Positions 5,993 to 14,418 of a DNA stretch of 35,234 bases are shown here, piece by piece. Made by a program: the position numbers and the translations under genes. Within the stretch, counting starts at the first letter, position 1, and every line of letters starts with the position of its first letter. This stretch comes from Desulfatiglans anilini DSM 4660 (GTDB taxonomy: Bacteria > Desulfobacterota > DSM-4660 > Desulfatiglandales > Desulfatiglandaceae): assembly GCF_000422285.1 (NCBI RefSeq), contig NZ_AULM01000037.1, positions 1 to 35,234 of the forward strand. Reading direction: 5' to 3'. The notes beneath the pieces are model-generated. The model was not told the origin of the DNA. It did no database searches and saw nothing but the letters and a program-made list of their open reading frames with translations.

Positions 5993-7732
5993 TTGGCAGT
6001 GAATCAGTGCATAGAGGGGTTGGCCCTTTCGCCGGGGATCGGCATGGGGCCGGTGTTCCGGCTTCGGCATCTGATGTTCGAGGTCAGCGGCCGGAAACTC
6101 GAACCGGAAGAGGCGGCCTTGGAACTCGGGCGCCTCGAGGCCGCCTGCCGGGAGGTCGCGGCGGTGCTTCATGGGATGGAAGACAGTGCTGCAAGGGAGG
6201 CGCTCCTGGCCATGCTGGAGAGCCCGCTTTTCCACGGGAGCATCACGGACCGGATCCAATCCGGCCGGACGGCGGCGGACGCCGTCGTGCAGACTGTAAA
6301 CGACCTCGCGGTCATCTTCGGCGAACTTCCGGATCCCGTCCTGCGCGCCAGGGCAGGGCAGGCCGAGGAGGTCGGCAGGCATCTTTTCCGGCAACTGCAC
6401 GGTCTTCCGATCCCCCTTTTCCGATCCGGCTCGCCGGTGGTCATCGTGACCGACGAGATGAGCGCTTTCGACGCCACTCGTCTCCAGCCGGGCCTCGTGG
6501 CGGGGATCGTCTGCGAACGGGGCGGCGTCACAAGCCATCTGGCCATTATCATCAAGCAGATCGGCATACCGGCCGTCTCCGGCATCCACGGCGCCCTCGG
6601 GCGCTTTGAGGACGGGGAGCTCTGCATCTGCGACGGCGAGAAGGGTGTGGTCCTGGCCGCCCCGGACGAAAACGCCCTCCAGGCTGTGCGGGACCGTCTT
6701 GCCGGGATCTCTGCGGACCGGGCCGGCCTCGCGGCCTTGGCCGCCCGCCGCACCGCCACCCGCGACGGCAAACCGATCGGGCTATGGGGCAACATCGCCG
6801 GCCCGGCCGACATCCAGGCCATTCTCGACGCAGGGGGAACCGGGGTCGGCATGTTCCGCACCGAGTTCGTCTTCGTGGGGGACGAGGCGCCCTCGGAGGA
6901 GCGGCAGGCCTACATCTACGAGGACATCCTGAGCCGCGTGCCCGGCCCCGTGGTGATGCGGACGCTCGAGGCGGGCGGCGACAAGACCATCCCCTACCTT
7001 GCCGGGGAGGCGGAAGAAAACCCCAACCTGGGCTGGCAGGGCCTGCGCATGTGCCTGGACATCCCGGACCTCTTCCTCACTCAGCTGCGGGCTATGATCA
7101 GGGCGTCGCGCGCAGGAGAGCTGTGGATCATGTTCCCCTTCGTCTCGGCGCTCTGGGAACTGCGCGAATGCCGCAGACTGGTGGCGGAAGCCGATGCGGC
7201 GGTCCGCCGGGACGGGGTCCGGCCCGGGGACTACAAAGTCGGCATCATGGTGGAGGTGCCCTCGGCGGCCGTGATGGCGAAGGAGTACCTGCGGGATTTC
7301 GACTTCTGCTCCATCGGCACCAACGACCTGACCCAGTTCACCCTGGCGGCCGACCGCATGAACCCCAAGGTCGCGCGCTGGTACGACCCGTTCCACCCGG
7401 CGGTGCTGCGCCTCATCGCCCTGACGGCGCACGCTGCGGAGCGGGCCGGGAAACCCATTGGCATGGCCGGGGACATGGCCAGCAACCCTCTGGCCATCCC
7501 CGTGCTCATCGGGCTTGGTTTCAGCTCCCTTTCGGCCACGGCGCCGCGCATCCCGGAGGTGAAGAAAACGATCCTAACGGTTGACAGCGAGGAGGCCAGA
7601 CACCTGGCCCGCTCTGTCCTCGCCCTGGAGGATGCCGATCAGGTGAAGGCCTGCCTGCGGGGGGAGGCCGTCAAAGGAGCCCGTGATGCTGCATCGAGCG
7701 GCGCAGATGCACCGCCCGCGCAGTCAAGATGA
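5993..7732 (+). CDS. ptsI: PTS enzyme I-like phosphoenolpyruvate-protein phosphotransferase lacking the catalytic Cys
   Basis: The 579-aa protein has full enzyme I length and order: an N-terminal HPr-binding/phosphohistidine domain with GGVTSHLAIII (phospho-His at about residue 182), then the PEP-binding barrel with GMFRTEF (R289), RTLEAGGDK (R323), VEVPSAA (E421), IGTNDLTQF (N444, D445) and AADR (R455). The expected GMCGE motif reads GMAGDMASN, so the catalytic Cys (C502 in E. coli) is Ala492. That Cys is the acid/base for the PEP/enolate, so normal PEP turnover should be impaired. The start is TTG at 5993, with AAGGAG 7 bases upstream; GTG at 5999 is possible. No HPr or EII gene is nearby. 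Confidence 0.9.
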   Translation: MAVNQCIEGLALSPGIGMGPVFRLRHLMFEVSGRKLEPEEAALELGRLEAACREVAAVLHGMEDSAAREALLAMLESPLFHGSITDRIQSGRTAADAVVQTVNDLAVIFGELPDPVLRARAGQAEEVGRHLFRQLHGLPIPLFRSGSPVVIVTDEMSAFDATRLQPGLVAGIVCERGGVTSHLAIIIKQIGIPAVSGIHGALGRFEDGELCICDGEKGVVLAAPDENALQAVRDRLAGISADRAGLAALAARRTATRDGKPIGLWGNIAGPADIQAILDAGGTGVGMFRTEFVFVGDEAPSEERQAYIYEDILSRVPGPVVMRTLEAGGDKTIPYLAGEAEENPNLGWQGLRMCLDIPDLFLTQLRAMIRASRAGELWIMFPFVSALWELRECRRLVAEADAAVRRDGVRPGDYKVGIMVEVPSAAVMAKEYLRDFDFCSIGTNDLTQFTLAADRMNPKVARWYDPFHPAVLRLIALTAHAAERAGKPIGMAGDMASNPLAIPVLIGLGFSSLSATAPRIPEVKKTILTVDSEEARHLARSVLALEDADQVKACLRGEAVKGARDAASSGADAPPAQSR

Positions 7733-8102
7733 AGGAGGATGCGAGGTCAGCGATGGCTTTTTCAGCGCCGAGGCTAAGACGTCGGCGGGTCTGACGAACC
7801 TGGCGAAGAACGGGGCAAGAGTTCGAGCCAGAACACCTCGCTTTTTATTCGTCAACCGATATTTTTTCTTGCTGCTGCGGGGCTTACCAGGGCAGGGTGA
7901 CGAGTGGCAACTATCCTGGCACAGGGGACCCATTTCGCAAGGTGTTTTTCTCCAGCTTCAAGATTCTTGAATTTATGGATATCGTTTTTATGATTTAGAC
8001 TAGCAAAAGATTTCATGCATTTTGCGGGATAGGCGACAGGTTTTAGCAACGTGACCCTTTGCCGCTTCTCGCTCACTTCCGTCCCTTTGGTCTGCCGAGC
8101 GG
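7733..8102. other. Intergenic region between convergent genes
   Basis: About 370 bases between the ends of the enzyme I gene (plus) and the large secreted-protein gene (minus). No protein-like frame, RNA or clear terminator hairpin was recognised. Confidence 0.5.
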
Positions 8103-10727
8103 CTATTTTCTCCTTTCGCGGAGGAACTTGAGAATCTTCGCAGGACCGACCTTCGGCAACCAGATGTGCTTGGGCCTTGTCATTAGCGTCCCGAACTCGC
8201 TGTTCACAAAGGTCAGCGAGAGGTGGTTGAGCCGGTTCAATTTGCAGACATACTCGTAATCTCCGCTGGAGTTGCTCCCGTTTCCATAGATGTTTGCGTA
8301 GACGTAGTATTTCACGCCTGGCTCCAGCGTGAAAGAAATCTGATCGTTCAGCTTCTTGCTGTAATTCTGCGTGTTCCCATTATCCGACGCCTCGAAGCTG
8401 CCGTCGATGTATTTGATGATTTTTTTGTGCGTGTCATCATAGATACCAATGTGGTACCCGATTTCAGCGTCATTGCTCCAGTTGTTTTCATGGCGGATAT
8501 AGACGCTTCCCGTAACGTCGCCGGCGATGTTGAGGTAGGCCGTGGTCGACTCGGTTCCTTCGAAGGTAAAGGGATGGTACCATTCGACCCTCATGTCGAT
8601 GCTGGAGCTGTCGTTCGTGTATTTGTTCTTTCCCTGTACATACAAGTAGAGACCCGAGTCGTACAGATTCTCGTCATGCCACCAGTTGACCGATCCGCTG
8701 CGGTCGTTGTGGTACCAGTTTCTCTTGAAGGCGGAGGGATCCATGATCACCTCCTTCCCGCCGATTCGGAACGGCGCCAGGAAATAACCATAGGAGATGG
8801 TGCCGTTCGAGGCTTCCTTGTAGTCCTCCGTATAGGTTTTTACGACGGCGTTGCCCAGTAGGTGTTTATCGTACTGGTCCCCTGTATGATACATGGCTTG
8901 GTAGGTTCCGGGGTCGAAGGGTTTTACCAGGTCGCCCTTGAGGAGGCTGTAGGTCGTGCCTTTCTTGAGGGTGCCGAGGTCGGGGTTGACCAACGTGCCC
9001 CAATAGTCGTATGGCCTGCTTGGCATCTCCACGTCCACCATGACCCCCGGCGTCCCGACCCACTCGTAATTAGGGGGATTGGTGGGACGAACAACGCCTA
9101 TTTCCTTGATGTCGTGGATGAGGTTCTCCGTTCCGAAGACGCCTAATCTCAAACCGTAATGGTCTTCGCCCAGCGTCTGGATGATGAAGAACGTGGCTCT
9201 CGACAGGACGGCCTGAGCGTTCTCGGCCAGGAAATTTTTCTCCCAGTAGAGCCCGCAGTTGTTGGCGACCAGCTTCAGGACGTTTTGGAGAAAGCGGTCG
9301 GTCTGCTCCCGGATCATGGGCTGGAAGGTTCCCGTCAGGTAACTGGAGGCGGGTGTCTCCTCGTCCTGCCCGAATCCGTTCACGGGGGATGTGCCATTGG
9401 AACTGGACTGATAGTTCAAGGCCTCCACGACGATGTTGGCGCCCTTGAACTGGTAGAACAGCAGCACCGCGAAATACTGCTCCAGGGTCTGGTAATAACG
9501 CAGGAGATCCGTGGGGTTGATCGGTCCCTGGAGAAGGAAGCTCTTCGTCCAGAGGTCAAGGAGTCCATCGGTGTTTCCCACGTCTGGGATGATGGCATCG
9601 TGGATCTTCTGCACCTGCGACTCGATGTCCCAAGCCCCGTTGACGTTGTCCACGAATCTCTCTATGTCGGCCCGGGTGGTGGGATTGGAATCGGCGGACG
9701 TGCAGTTTGCGTACCACTTCAGCGTGTTCGTGTCCCCCCGGCTGTCCGAGTCTTCCGGCCCGTAATGGGTCTTGATCAAGGTGATGGCATCCTGCGCGCT
9801 CAGCCCTTCGATATAGGTTTCCACCTCGTTCGTGTCCAGGGCGAGGCGAGTCGCCAACTTCGTTAAGGCGGAGACGATTTCCTCCAGGGTGCTCAAGATT
9901 CCTCTGAGGTCCGTTTCCATATCACTGAGGCGACTGTCGATCCCATCGCCCCCGGTATTGAGCAGCCCCAGGATCCAGCCGGTGCCTTCGCCGCCGAGCT
10001 TCGAGAGGGCGCCCTTGAGCAGCGCTGCCATGAAGCCCTTGAAATACGACGAACCGACGGAATCCGGATCAAAGAAGCACCGGGTCCCGCCGGCCTCGAG
10101 TTCTCGGAGGAGCTGCTCGATGAAGGGTTCCATGCCCTGCATGGCCTCGGCTTCCTTCATGAAGGCGTAGTGGGAAAAATAGTAGCAGTACCACTCGCTG
10201 CTGTAGATGATATCGTCCAGATCGATGGTTTCGGGAATGGACAAAAACGCCCTCACAGCGTCCTTTGCCTCCCCATAAGGTACCTCCGGATGTTCGGCCA
10301 GGTAGGCGGCGAGCAGGCTCGTGATGGCATTGACCTTGTATTCCTTCCCGGGGTCGAACAGGTGGACGTACCGGGTCAGCTCATGCTCGAAGGGTCTGCC
10401 GAGCATTTCCCCCTTGGTAATGACCAGCGTGAACGATTCCGGCAGGGGCAAGGCGATCGAAAAAGAGCCGTTTTCACCCGTGGCGCCATCGATGTGATGG
10501 AGGAGAAAGCCGTGCCGATCGTACACCTCGATCGTGCCCCCGGAGACAGGGTCGTCCAGGAACGCGCTTCCTTCCAGCAGCCGCGCCTCCTGCATGTAGA
10601 GTTCATCCTTGACGTCGTCCAGCCAGCCCGCTGCCGCTGGGGATGAAGACAGGACCAGGTAAAGGATCATCGACAGGAGAACCACCAAACGACCAACATG
10701 AACCAGAAATCTTTTCTCGATCTGCAT
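8103..10727 (-). CDS. Large secreted protein of unknown function, 874 aa
   Basis: The start is set at MQIEKRFLVHVG, because GGAGG lies just upstream and a signal peptide follows (hydrophobic LVVLLSMILYLVL, then SSSPAAAG near residue 36). A longer frame without signal character is rejected. After the signal comes a short beta-sandwich-like stretch (about 55-120: GGTIEVYDRHGFLLHHIDGATGENGSFSI) resembling carboxypeptidase-regulatory-like domains, then a mostly helical central part, then a beta-rich C-terminal domain with many Asn/Ser/Tyr residues (TAYLNIAGDVTGSVYIRHENNWS and YYVYANIYGNGS). It ends in a basic tail, RERRK. I do not recognise the family. It probably acts outside the cell or in the periplasm. 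The nearest upstream gene on the same strand encodes a small outer-membrane barrel, 450 bases away. Confidence 0.75.
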   Translation of the reverse strand: MQIEKRFLVHVGRLVVLLSMILYLVLSSSPAAAGWLDDVKDELYMQEARLLEGSAFLDDPVSGGTIEVYDRHGFLLHHIDGATGENGSFSIALPLPESFTLVITKGEMLGRPFEHELTRYVHLFDPGKEYKVNAITSLLAAYLAEHPEVPYGEAKDAVRAFLSIPETIDLDDIIYSSEWYCYYFSHYAFMKEAEAMQGMEPFIEQLLRELEAGGTRCFFDPDSVGSSYFKGFMAALLKGALSKLGGEGTGWILGLLNTGGDGIDSRLSDMETDLRGILSTLEEIVSALTKLATRLALDTNEVETYIEGLSAQDAITLIKTHYGPEDSDSRGDTNTLKWYANCTSADSNPTTRADIERFVDNVNGAWDIESQVQKIHDAIIPDVGNTDGLLDLWTKSFLLQGPINPTDLLRYYQTLEQYFAVLLFYQFKGANIVVEALNYQSSSNGTSPVNGFGQDEETPASSYLTGTFQPMIREQTDRFLQNVLKLVANNCGLYWEKNFLAENAQAVLSRATFFIIQTLGEDHYGLRLGVFGTENLIHDIKEIGVVRPTNPPNYEWVGTPGVMVDVEMPSRPYDYWGTLVNPDLGTLKKGTTYSLLKGDLVKPFDPGTYQAMYHTGDQYDKHLLGNAVVKTYTEDYKEASNGTISYGYFLAPFRIGGKEVIMDPSAFKRNWYHNDRSGSVNWWHDENLYDSGLYLYVQGKNKYTNDSSSIDMRVEWYHPFTFEGTESTTAYLNIAGDVTGSVYIRHENNWSNDAEIGYHIGIYDDTHKKIIKYIDGSFEASDNGNTQNYSKKLNDQISFTLEPGVKYYVYANIYGNGSNSSGDYEYVCKLNRLNHLSLTFVNSEFGTLMTRPKHIWLPKVGPAKILKFLRERRK

Positions 10728-11177
10728 GTTCCGTCTCCCTCCGGATTCGGGCCCGGTGGCGAACCGCGCCACCGAAACGGTTTCACGATGTTGGATCCGC
10801 GCTCTTCTCGCTCCCGGTCTCACGGAGGAGCGTGCCGAGGCTGCAGTTGGTTGCGCGCTGAGGGGCACAGTGAACCTTTCAAGCCGCTGCCAAATGGCTG
10901 TTGAAAACGTCATCTGCTGCGTCTCTCTCGTCCCTCATCCCGGCTGCGTACTGACAATCCGTTCGTTCCGCAGGATTTTGAGGGCTTTTTGCACCCAGGC
11001 ATCTTTCCCGGGCCTTCACCAAAAGGGCTTTTCAATTCGCAGTTACCATTGGGCTGGAAGCCGCGCTCACTTCGACTTGGCGGCTGGCTGACACATCCGT
11101 TGCAGGAAGGCCGAAAGGGAGCTTGGAATGTTCGAGAGGCACGCCATCGGCCTGGAGAGGATTCCGAGGTGCATGGC
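10728..11177. other. Intergenic region upstream of the large secreted protein
   Basis: About 450 bases. Open frames cross it on both strands, but none has recognisable protein character. The promoter of the secreted-protein gene should lie here; no clear -35/-10 or -24/-12 pair was identified. Confidence 0.45.
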
Positions 11178-11813
11178 TTAAAAGTGGTAGTTGAGGCCCA
11201 CTGTAATGGGCAGGGTCCAGAAGCCGTCGGCCTCCGATGGCCTTCCCAGCTTGGCCTCGGGTGAATCCAGGTATCGCGCCTTGACATCGAGAGAGAGGCC
11301 CCATGGCCCCCAGCGGTACTCGGCGCCGGCCCCGGCTGCAAAAAGGAACGCCCAGGAGGAATCCCAGTACTGTCCCTTCAGATGGCGATAAGAAATGTCT
11401 ACAGAGGACAGATAAGCGGCGCCCAGATCCAGCCGGAGGTAGACGTCCCACGGGGCTGCGCCCTGGAGCAGGTGGAACTTGCCGCCGGCGTAGACTGGAA
11501 CGATTTCGAGATCTTCGAAGGAGATGCCCTGGTAGGTGTCACCGCCGAAGACCTCGTAGCCGATCCCGGCCACGCCGCTGAACCACCGGCAGAACCGCCA
11601 TGCGAATTCCCCGCCGCCGCCGATTCCTGTGTCGAAGGCGTCATCGTAATCCGGCGCTCCGTTCCCGCTGCCGGCCTCCCCTGAGACGAGCGGAGCCAAT
11701 TCTCCCCACAGTCGCACGGAGGCCTTGCTTTCCTGTGCCTGCGCTGCCGCAGGCAGCAGGACCAGAACCGACAACAAAAGCGTAAGTCTATAAATCAGGC
11801 TGTTCTTAATCAT
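11178..11813 (-). CDS. Small outer-membrane beta-barrel protein, 211 aa
   Basis: The protein has a signal peptide (MIKNSLIYRLTLLLSVLVLL, cleavage after AAAQA), then amphipathic beta-strands alternating with Gly/Asp-rich turns (GIGGGGEFAWRFCRWFSGVAGIGYEVFGG), and ends with TVGLNYHF. The terminal Phe after an aromatic/hydrophobic strand is the outer-membrane assembly signal read by BamA. About eight strands are expected, as in OmpA/OmpW-like barrels. AGGAGGAGC precedes the ATG closely. Function is unknown; it could be a structural porin-like protein. It may serve the same envelope process as the large secreted protein downstream. Confidence 0.82.
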   Translation of the reverse strand: MIKNSLIYRLTLLLSVLVLLPAAAQAQESKASVRLWGELAPLVSGEAGSGNGAPDYDDAFDTGIGGGGEFAWRFCRWFSGVAGIGYEVFGGDTYQGISFEDLEIVPVYAGGKFHLLQGAAPWDVYLRLDLGAAYLSSVDISYRHLKGQYWDSSWAFLFAAGAGAEYRWGPWGLSLDVKARYLDSPEAKLGRPSEADGFWTLPITVGLNYHF

Positions 11814-12485
11814 GTGCTCCTCCTGTCGTTAAGTTGTCTTTTGCAAGATCAGGCTCTTCCAGGTTAGCGGAATCGACCTATCCCAGGTTATGACAATCAT
11901 GCGGTGATCCATCTTGAAAGGGCTTGCTGATCGGAGAGCAAGCAAATACAGAATCAATTCACCACGCCAAAGCGTACAAAAAGAATTTGAAAAATGCAAC
12001 CCTTGAGGGAGTTGTTGGAACTTTCATAGACTTCGTTGGAAGGATGAACCGGATATTCCCGAAACAGTTGGGCATGTGCCTCGAGTCTGTACATCAGCTC
12101 ATCGAGCCGGGCGATCAGCAGCTCTTCCATGTTCTCCGTCTGGACAGTTATTTGTGCTGTGGGTCGGCATGATTCGCGAAGTGAAGTTAATCATGCTGAA
12201 GAACGCTTTGCCGGCGTCTTGGAGAAATTGTTGGAGGCCTTCCTCGAAGATTTCGATTCCAAGGTCACCGGTGCACGACTTCTCAATGGTGTTGGCCGTG
12301 GTAAGGTTCTGCGGCCTGTTCATGAAAAGTTTGGCGCCGAGGCGGTATGCCCCGTTTCGATATCCCTATGGTTTCTGTGGGGGTTGGATACGATGACCGG
12401 TTTCATTTTCTGAAAAGGAATGCTCTGGAATTCTGCCAGCACCTCAAGACCGTTCGTTAAAGGTAAGTTGCTATCCGGAATAACA
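11814..12485. other. Degraded non-coding stretch with short open frames
   Basis: About 670 bases without a recognisable gene. On the minus strand, 12099-12323 and a shifted frame about 11940-12160 (containing MEELLIARLDELMYRLEAHA) read like pieces of one helical protein broken by a frameshift. This cannot be confirmed. Together with the inverted repeat and IS3 remnant that follow, it looks like decayed mobile or accessory DNA. Confidence 0.4.
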
Positions 12486-12626
12486 GTTTCCATCCGGAAA
12501 TGGTCTTTTTGGCCAATCTCGGCGTCAATCTGTACGTTTTCTTGTGCGGATAACTGCCGGTCGCCGCACAAGAAAACGCTGGATTTCCTTGATATTGGCA
12601 AAAAATCCTCATTTCCGGATGGACAC
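12486..12626. repeat. Long imperfect inverted repeat (141 bp)
   Basis: The core is a perfect 15-base repeat, CGTTTTCTTGTGCGG (12535-12549) and its complement (12564-12578), around a 14-base loop. Pairing continues outward imperfectly: GCCAAT with ATTGGC, a T-run with an A-run, ATCCGGAAATG (12492-12502) with its complement (12610-12620), and GTTTCC with GGACAC at the ends. It would fold into one long hairpin. It ends 35 bases before an IS3 transposase remnant. A MITE-like element is the best guess; no coding role is evident. Confidence 0.65.
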
Positions 12627-12660
12627 AAGGTATAATCTGAGGTCAAAAAAGAGGACAACG

Positions 12661-12801
12661 ATGGCGCCGCGACGGAGTTTTGCGAAACAATTCAAGGCGG
12701 AGGTGGCACTGGAAGCGCTCAAGTGACAGCCGCCGATTTACGAACTGGCTGAGAAATTTGACGTGCGCCCGGCCCAGATCGCGGAGAGGAAAAAGCTCTT
12801 T
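12661..12801 (+). pseudogene. IS3-family transposase OrfA remnant
   Basis: The frame starts MAPRRSFAKQFKAEVALEALK, then meets a TGA at 12724-12726, and continues in the same frame with IYELAEKFDVRPAQIAERKKLF. This is the N-terminal helix-turn-helix of IS3-family OrfA proteins, where Arg or a similar residue usually stands at the stop position and AQIxxWKK is usual in place of AQIAERKK. The rest of OrfA and all of OrfB are missing. It is a dead fragment. Confidence 0.75.
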
Positions 12802-13013
12802 CACTGTATTAGCCAGCCGCGCTGTGATCCTGATAAAATCTGTTCCTGTTGACTGGTAAAATCGATTCATTTCATATGAATGAGTCTGGTTGGGGGACAA
12901 TGCGGTCTTGATTGCACCGAATGAACCAGCCAGAAGGCGAAGGCACTGGACTCTGATGCGCCCGGAGGGGTAGGGTTTCTACCCGGGGCCGAAAAAGCGA
13001 GAGGAGGGATCTT

Positions 13014-13544
13014 ATGGCATACCTTGATCTTCCGCCGATCAGCGAACTCGAGGAATCGGTGAGAACGCAGTTGGAGGCCGTCCAAGAGAAGACAGGTGAG
13101 GTGGGCGAGGTTGCAAGAATCCTCTCCATCCGCCCGGACATCTATCACGCGACAACCCAGTTGTTCAAGGCTCTGTTGGTCAGTCCAACCGAATTGAGCA
13201 AACCCATCAAGGAGAGCATTGCGATTCTCGTCTCCAACCTCAACGCTTGTACCATGTGTGTCGGGGAGCATGAACGGATCGCTCGAATGCTGGGCATGAC
13301 GGAGAAGCAGGTCGGGGATGTCCTGGCCGGGATCGAACATATGGACATCCCTGAGAACGAGAAGGCCTTGATGGAATTTTGCGTGAAATGCGCCGGCAAG
13401 GAAAACTACAAGTTGACGCAAAAGGATATCGACCTTCTCAGGGATGCCGGCTATTCGGACTCACAGATCCTGGAGGCCACCGCCGTAACAGCCTACTTCA
13501 ATTACATCAACACCATATCGAACAGCCTGGGGGCCGGGAAATAG
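13014..13544 (+). CDS. AhpD-like / carboxymuconolactone decarboxylase-family protein, 176 aa
   Basis: The all-helical protein carries the AhpD core: Glu67, then CTMCVGEH with Cys79, Cys82 and His86. In AhpD this C-x-x-C-x-x-x-H site with a preceding Glu performs thiol-dependent peroxide reduction; related proteins act as decarboxylases or disulfide reductases. The layout (MAYLDLPPI start, about 175 residues) matches the peroxidase-related CMD subfamily. AGGAGG lies 6 bases before the ATG. No AhpC or peroxiredoxin is next to it. A bidirectional terminator follows about 95 bases downstream. It probably protects this anaerobe from peroxides, but the true substrate is unknown. Confidence 0.88.
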   Translation: MAYLDLPPISELEESVRTQLEAVQEKTGEVGEVARILSIRPDIYHATTQLFKALLVSPTELSKPIKESIAILVSNLNACTMCVGEHERIARMLGMTEKQVGDVLAGIEHMDIPENEKALMEFCVKCAGKENYKLTQKDIDLLRDAGYSDSQILEATAVTAYFNYINTISNSLGAGK

Positions 13545-13638
13545 AAAAAGGCTCGCAGCCGGCAGGAGGCAGGGTCTTTTGAAGGCCTACAGCCGGAATG
13601 GAGGATGGGGCATTGAAGATCGCTTCGCTATTCGAAGG

Positions 13639-13663
13639 AAAAACCGTTTCAACATCGGTTTTT
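13639..13663. terminator. Bidirectional rho-independent terminator
   Basis: AAAAACCG (13639-13646) pairs with CGGTTTTT (13656-13663) around a 9-base loop. It lies between two convergent genes, the AhpD-like gene (plus) and the HAD gene (minus), and carries T-runs in both directions. Confidence 0.75.
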
Positions 13664-13677
13664 ACTTTTACAGCGGG

Positions 13678-14418
13678 CTACCGCCGCTCGAAAAACCGGA
13701 TCGCCTCTTTCAGTTCGGCGAAGCGGTAAATGATGTAATCCGGTTCGACCCCGTCCATGTGCCGCCGCCCCTGATTGGAGGCGAAAAACACGGTCTTCAT
13801 GCCCATTTGGGCGGCCCCGTACACGTCACGGTACATGTCGTTTCCCACGAAGAGCACTTCTTTCGGCCGCGCCCCGATCCTTTTCAGCGCGGCTCGATAG
13901 AGCCTCGGGTCCGGTTTTCGGAATCCCTTGTCGCTCGAGATGACTATCGGCGAGAAGTAGCGGTCGATGCCCACCGTGCGCATTTCGGGCATGGCCCAGA
14001 CGCTCTGGCCGTCCGACACCACGGCCAGGGGGAAGCGCGGCTCGAGTTCCTCGAGCACGGACTTCACATCCGGGTAGAGTTCCAGACGCTGGCGGGAAAT
14101 GGCGCGGTACAGGCACGCCAGAATCCGGGGCATGTCCTCGGACGCGGCCGGGCGGGGGGTTCGGGCGGGGTCCGTGTTGCGGTCCAGGAACTCCCTCCAC
14201 AGGGCGAGGGCGTCGAATTCGGGATGCTTCTCTTTGCTGGCCTTCAGCTGTTCATCCATGATCCGGGAGTATTGGCTGCGGATCTCGTCCCGATGGAGGT
14301 AGATGCCCTGGTAGGTCAGGAAATGGCTGATCGCGCGGTAGATTTCATCCAGGCCTTCATCCGTGAGGATGTCGATGAGCGTCCCGTTGATGTCGAATAA
14401 GATGCCCTTGATCTTCAT
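13678..14418 (-). CDS. HAD-superfamily hydrolase, 246 aa
   Basis: The true start is the ATG at 14418, where MKIKGILFDINGTL supplies HAD motif I; the longer frame upstream lies inside the kinase gene. Motif II is AVVSDG (Ser/Asp), motif III is the Lys in SSDKGFRKPDP, and motif IV is LFVGNDMYRDV. A helical cap lies between motifs I and II, so it is a class I HAD (phosphatase or dehalogenase-like). Motif I reads D-I-N instead of D-x-D, so the usual second Asp acid/base is Asn. The start overlaps the stop of the APH-type kinase by four bases (ATGA). The two are coupled and may act on the same phosphorylated metabolite. Confidence 0.88.
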   Translation of the reverse strand: MKIKGILFDINGTLIDILTDEGLDEIYRAISHFLTYQGIYLHRDEIRSQYSRIMDEQLKASKEKHPEFDALALWREFLDRNTDPARTPRPAASEDMPRILACLYRAISRQRLELYPDVKSVLEELEPRFPLAVVSDGQSVWAMPEMRTVGIDRYFSPIVISSDKGFRKPDPRLYRAALKRIGARPKEVLFVGNDMYRDVYGAAQMGMKTVFFASNQGRRHMDGVEPDYIIYRFAELKEAIRFFERR

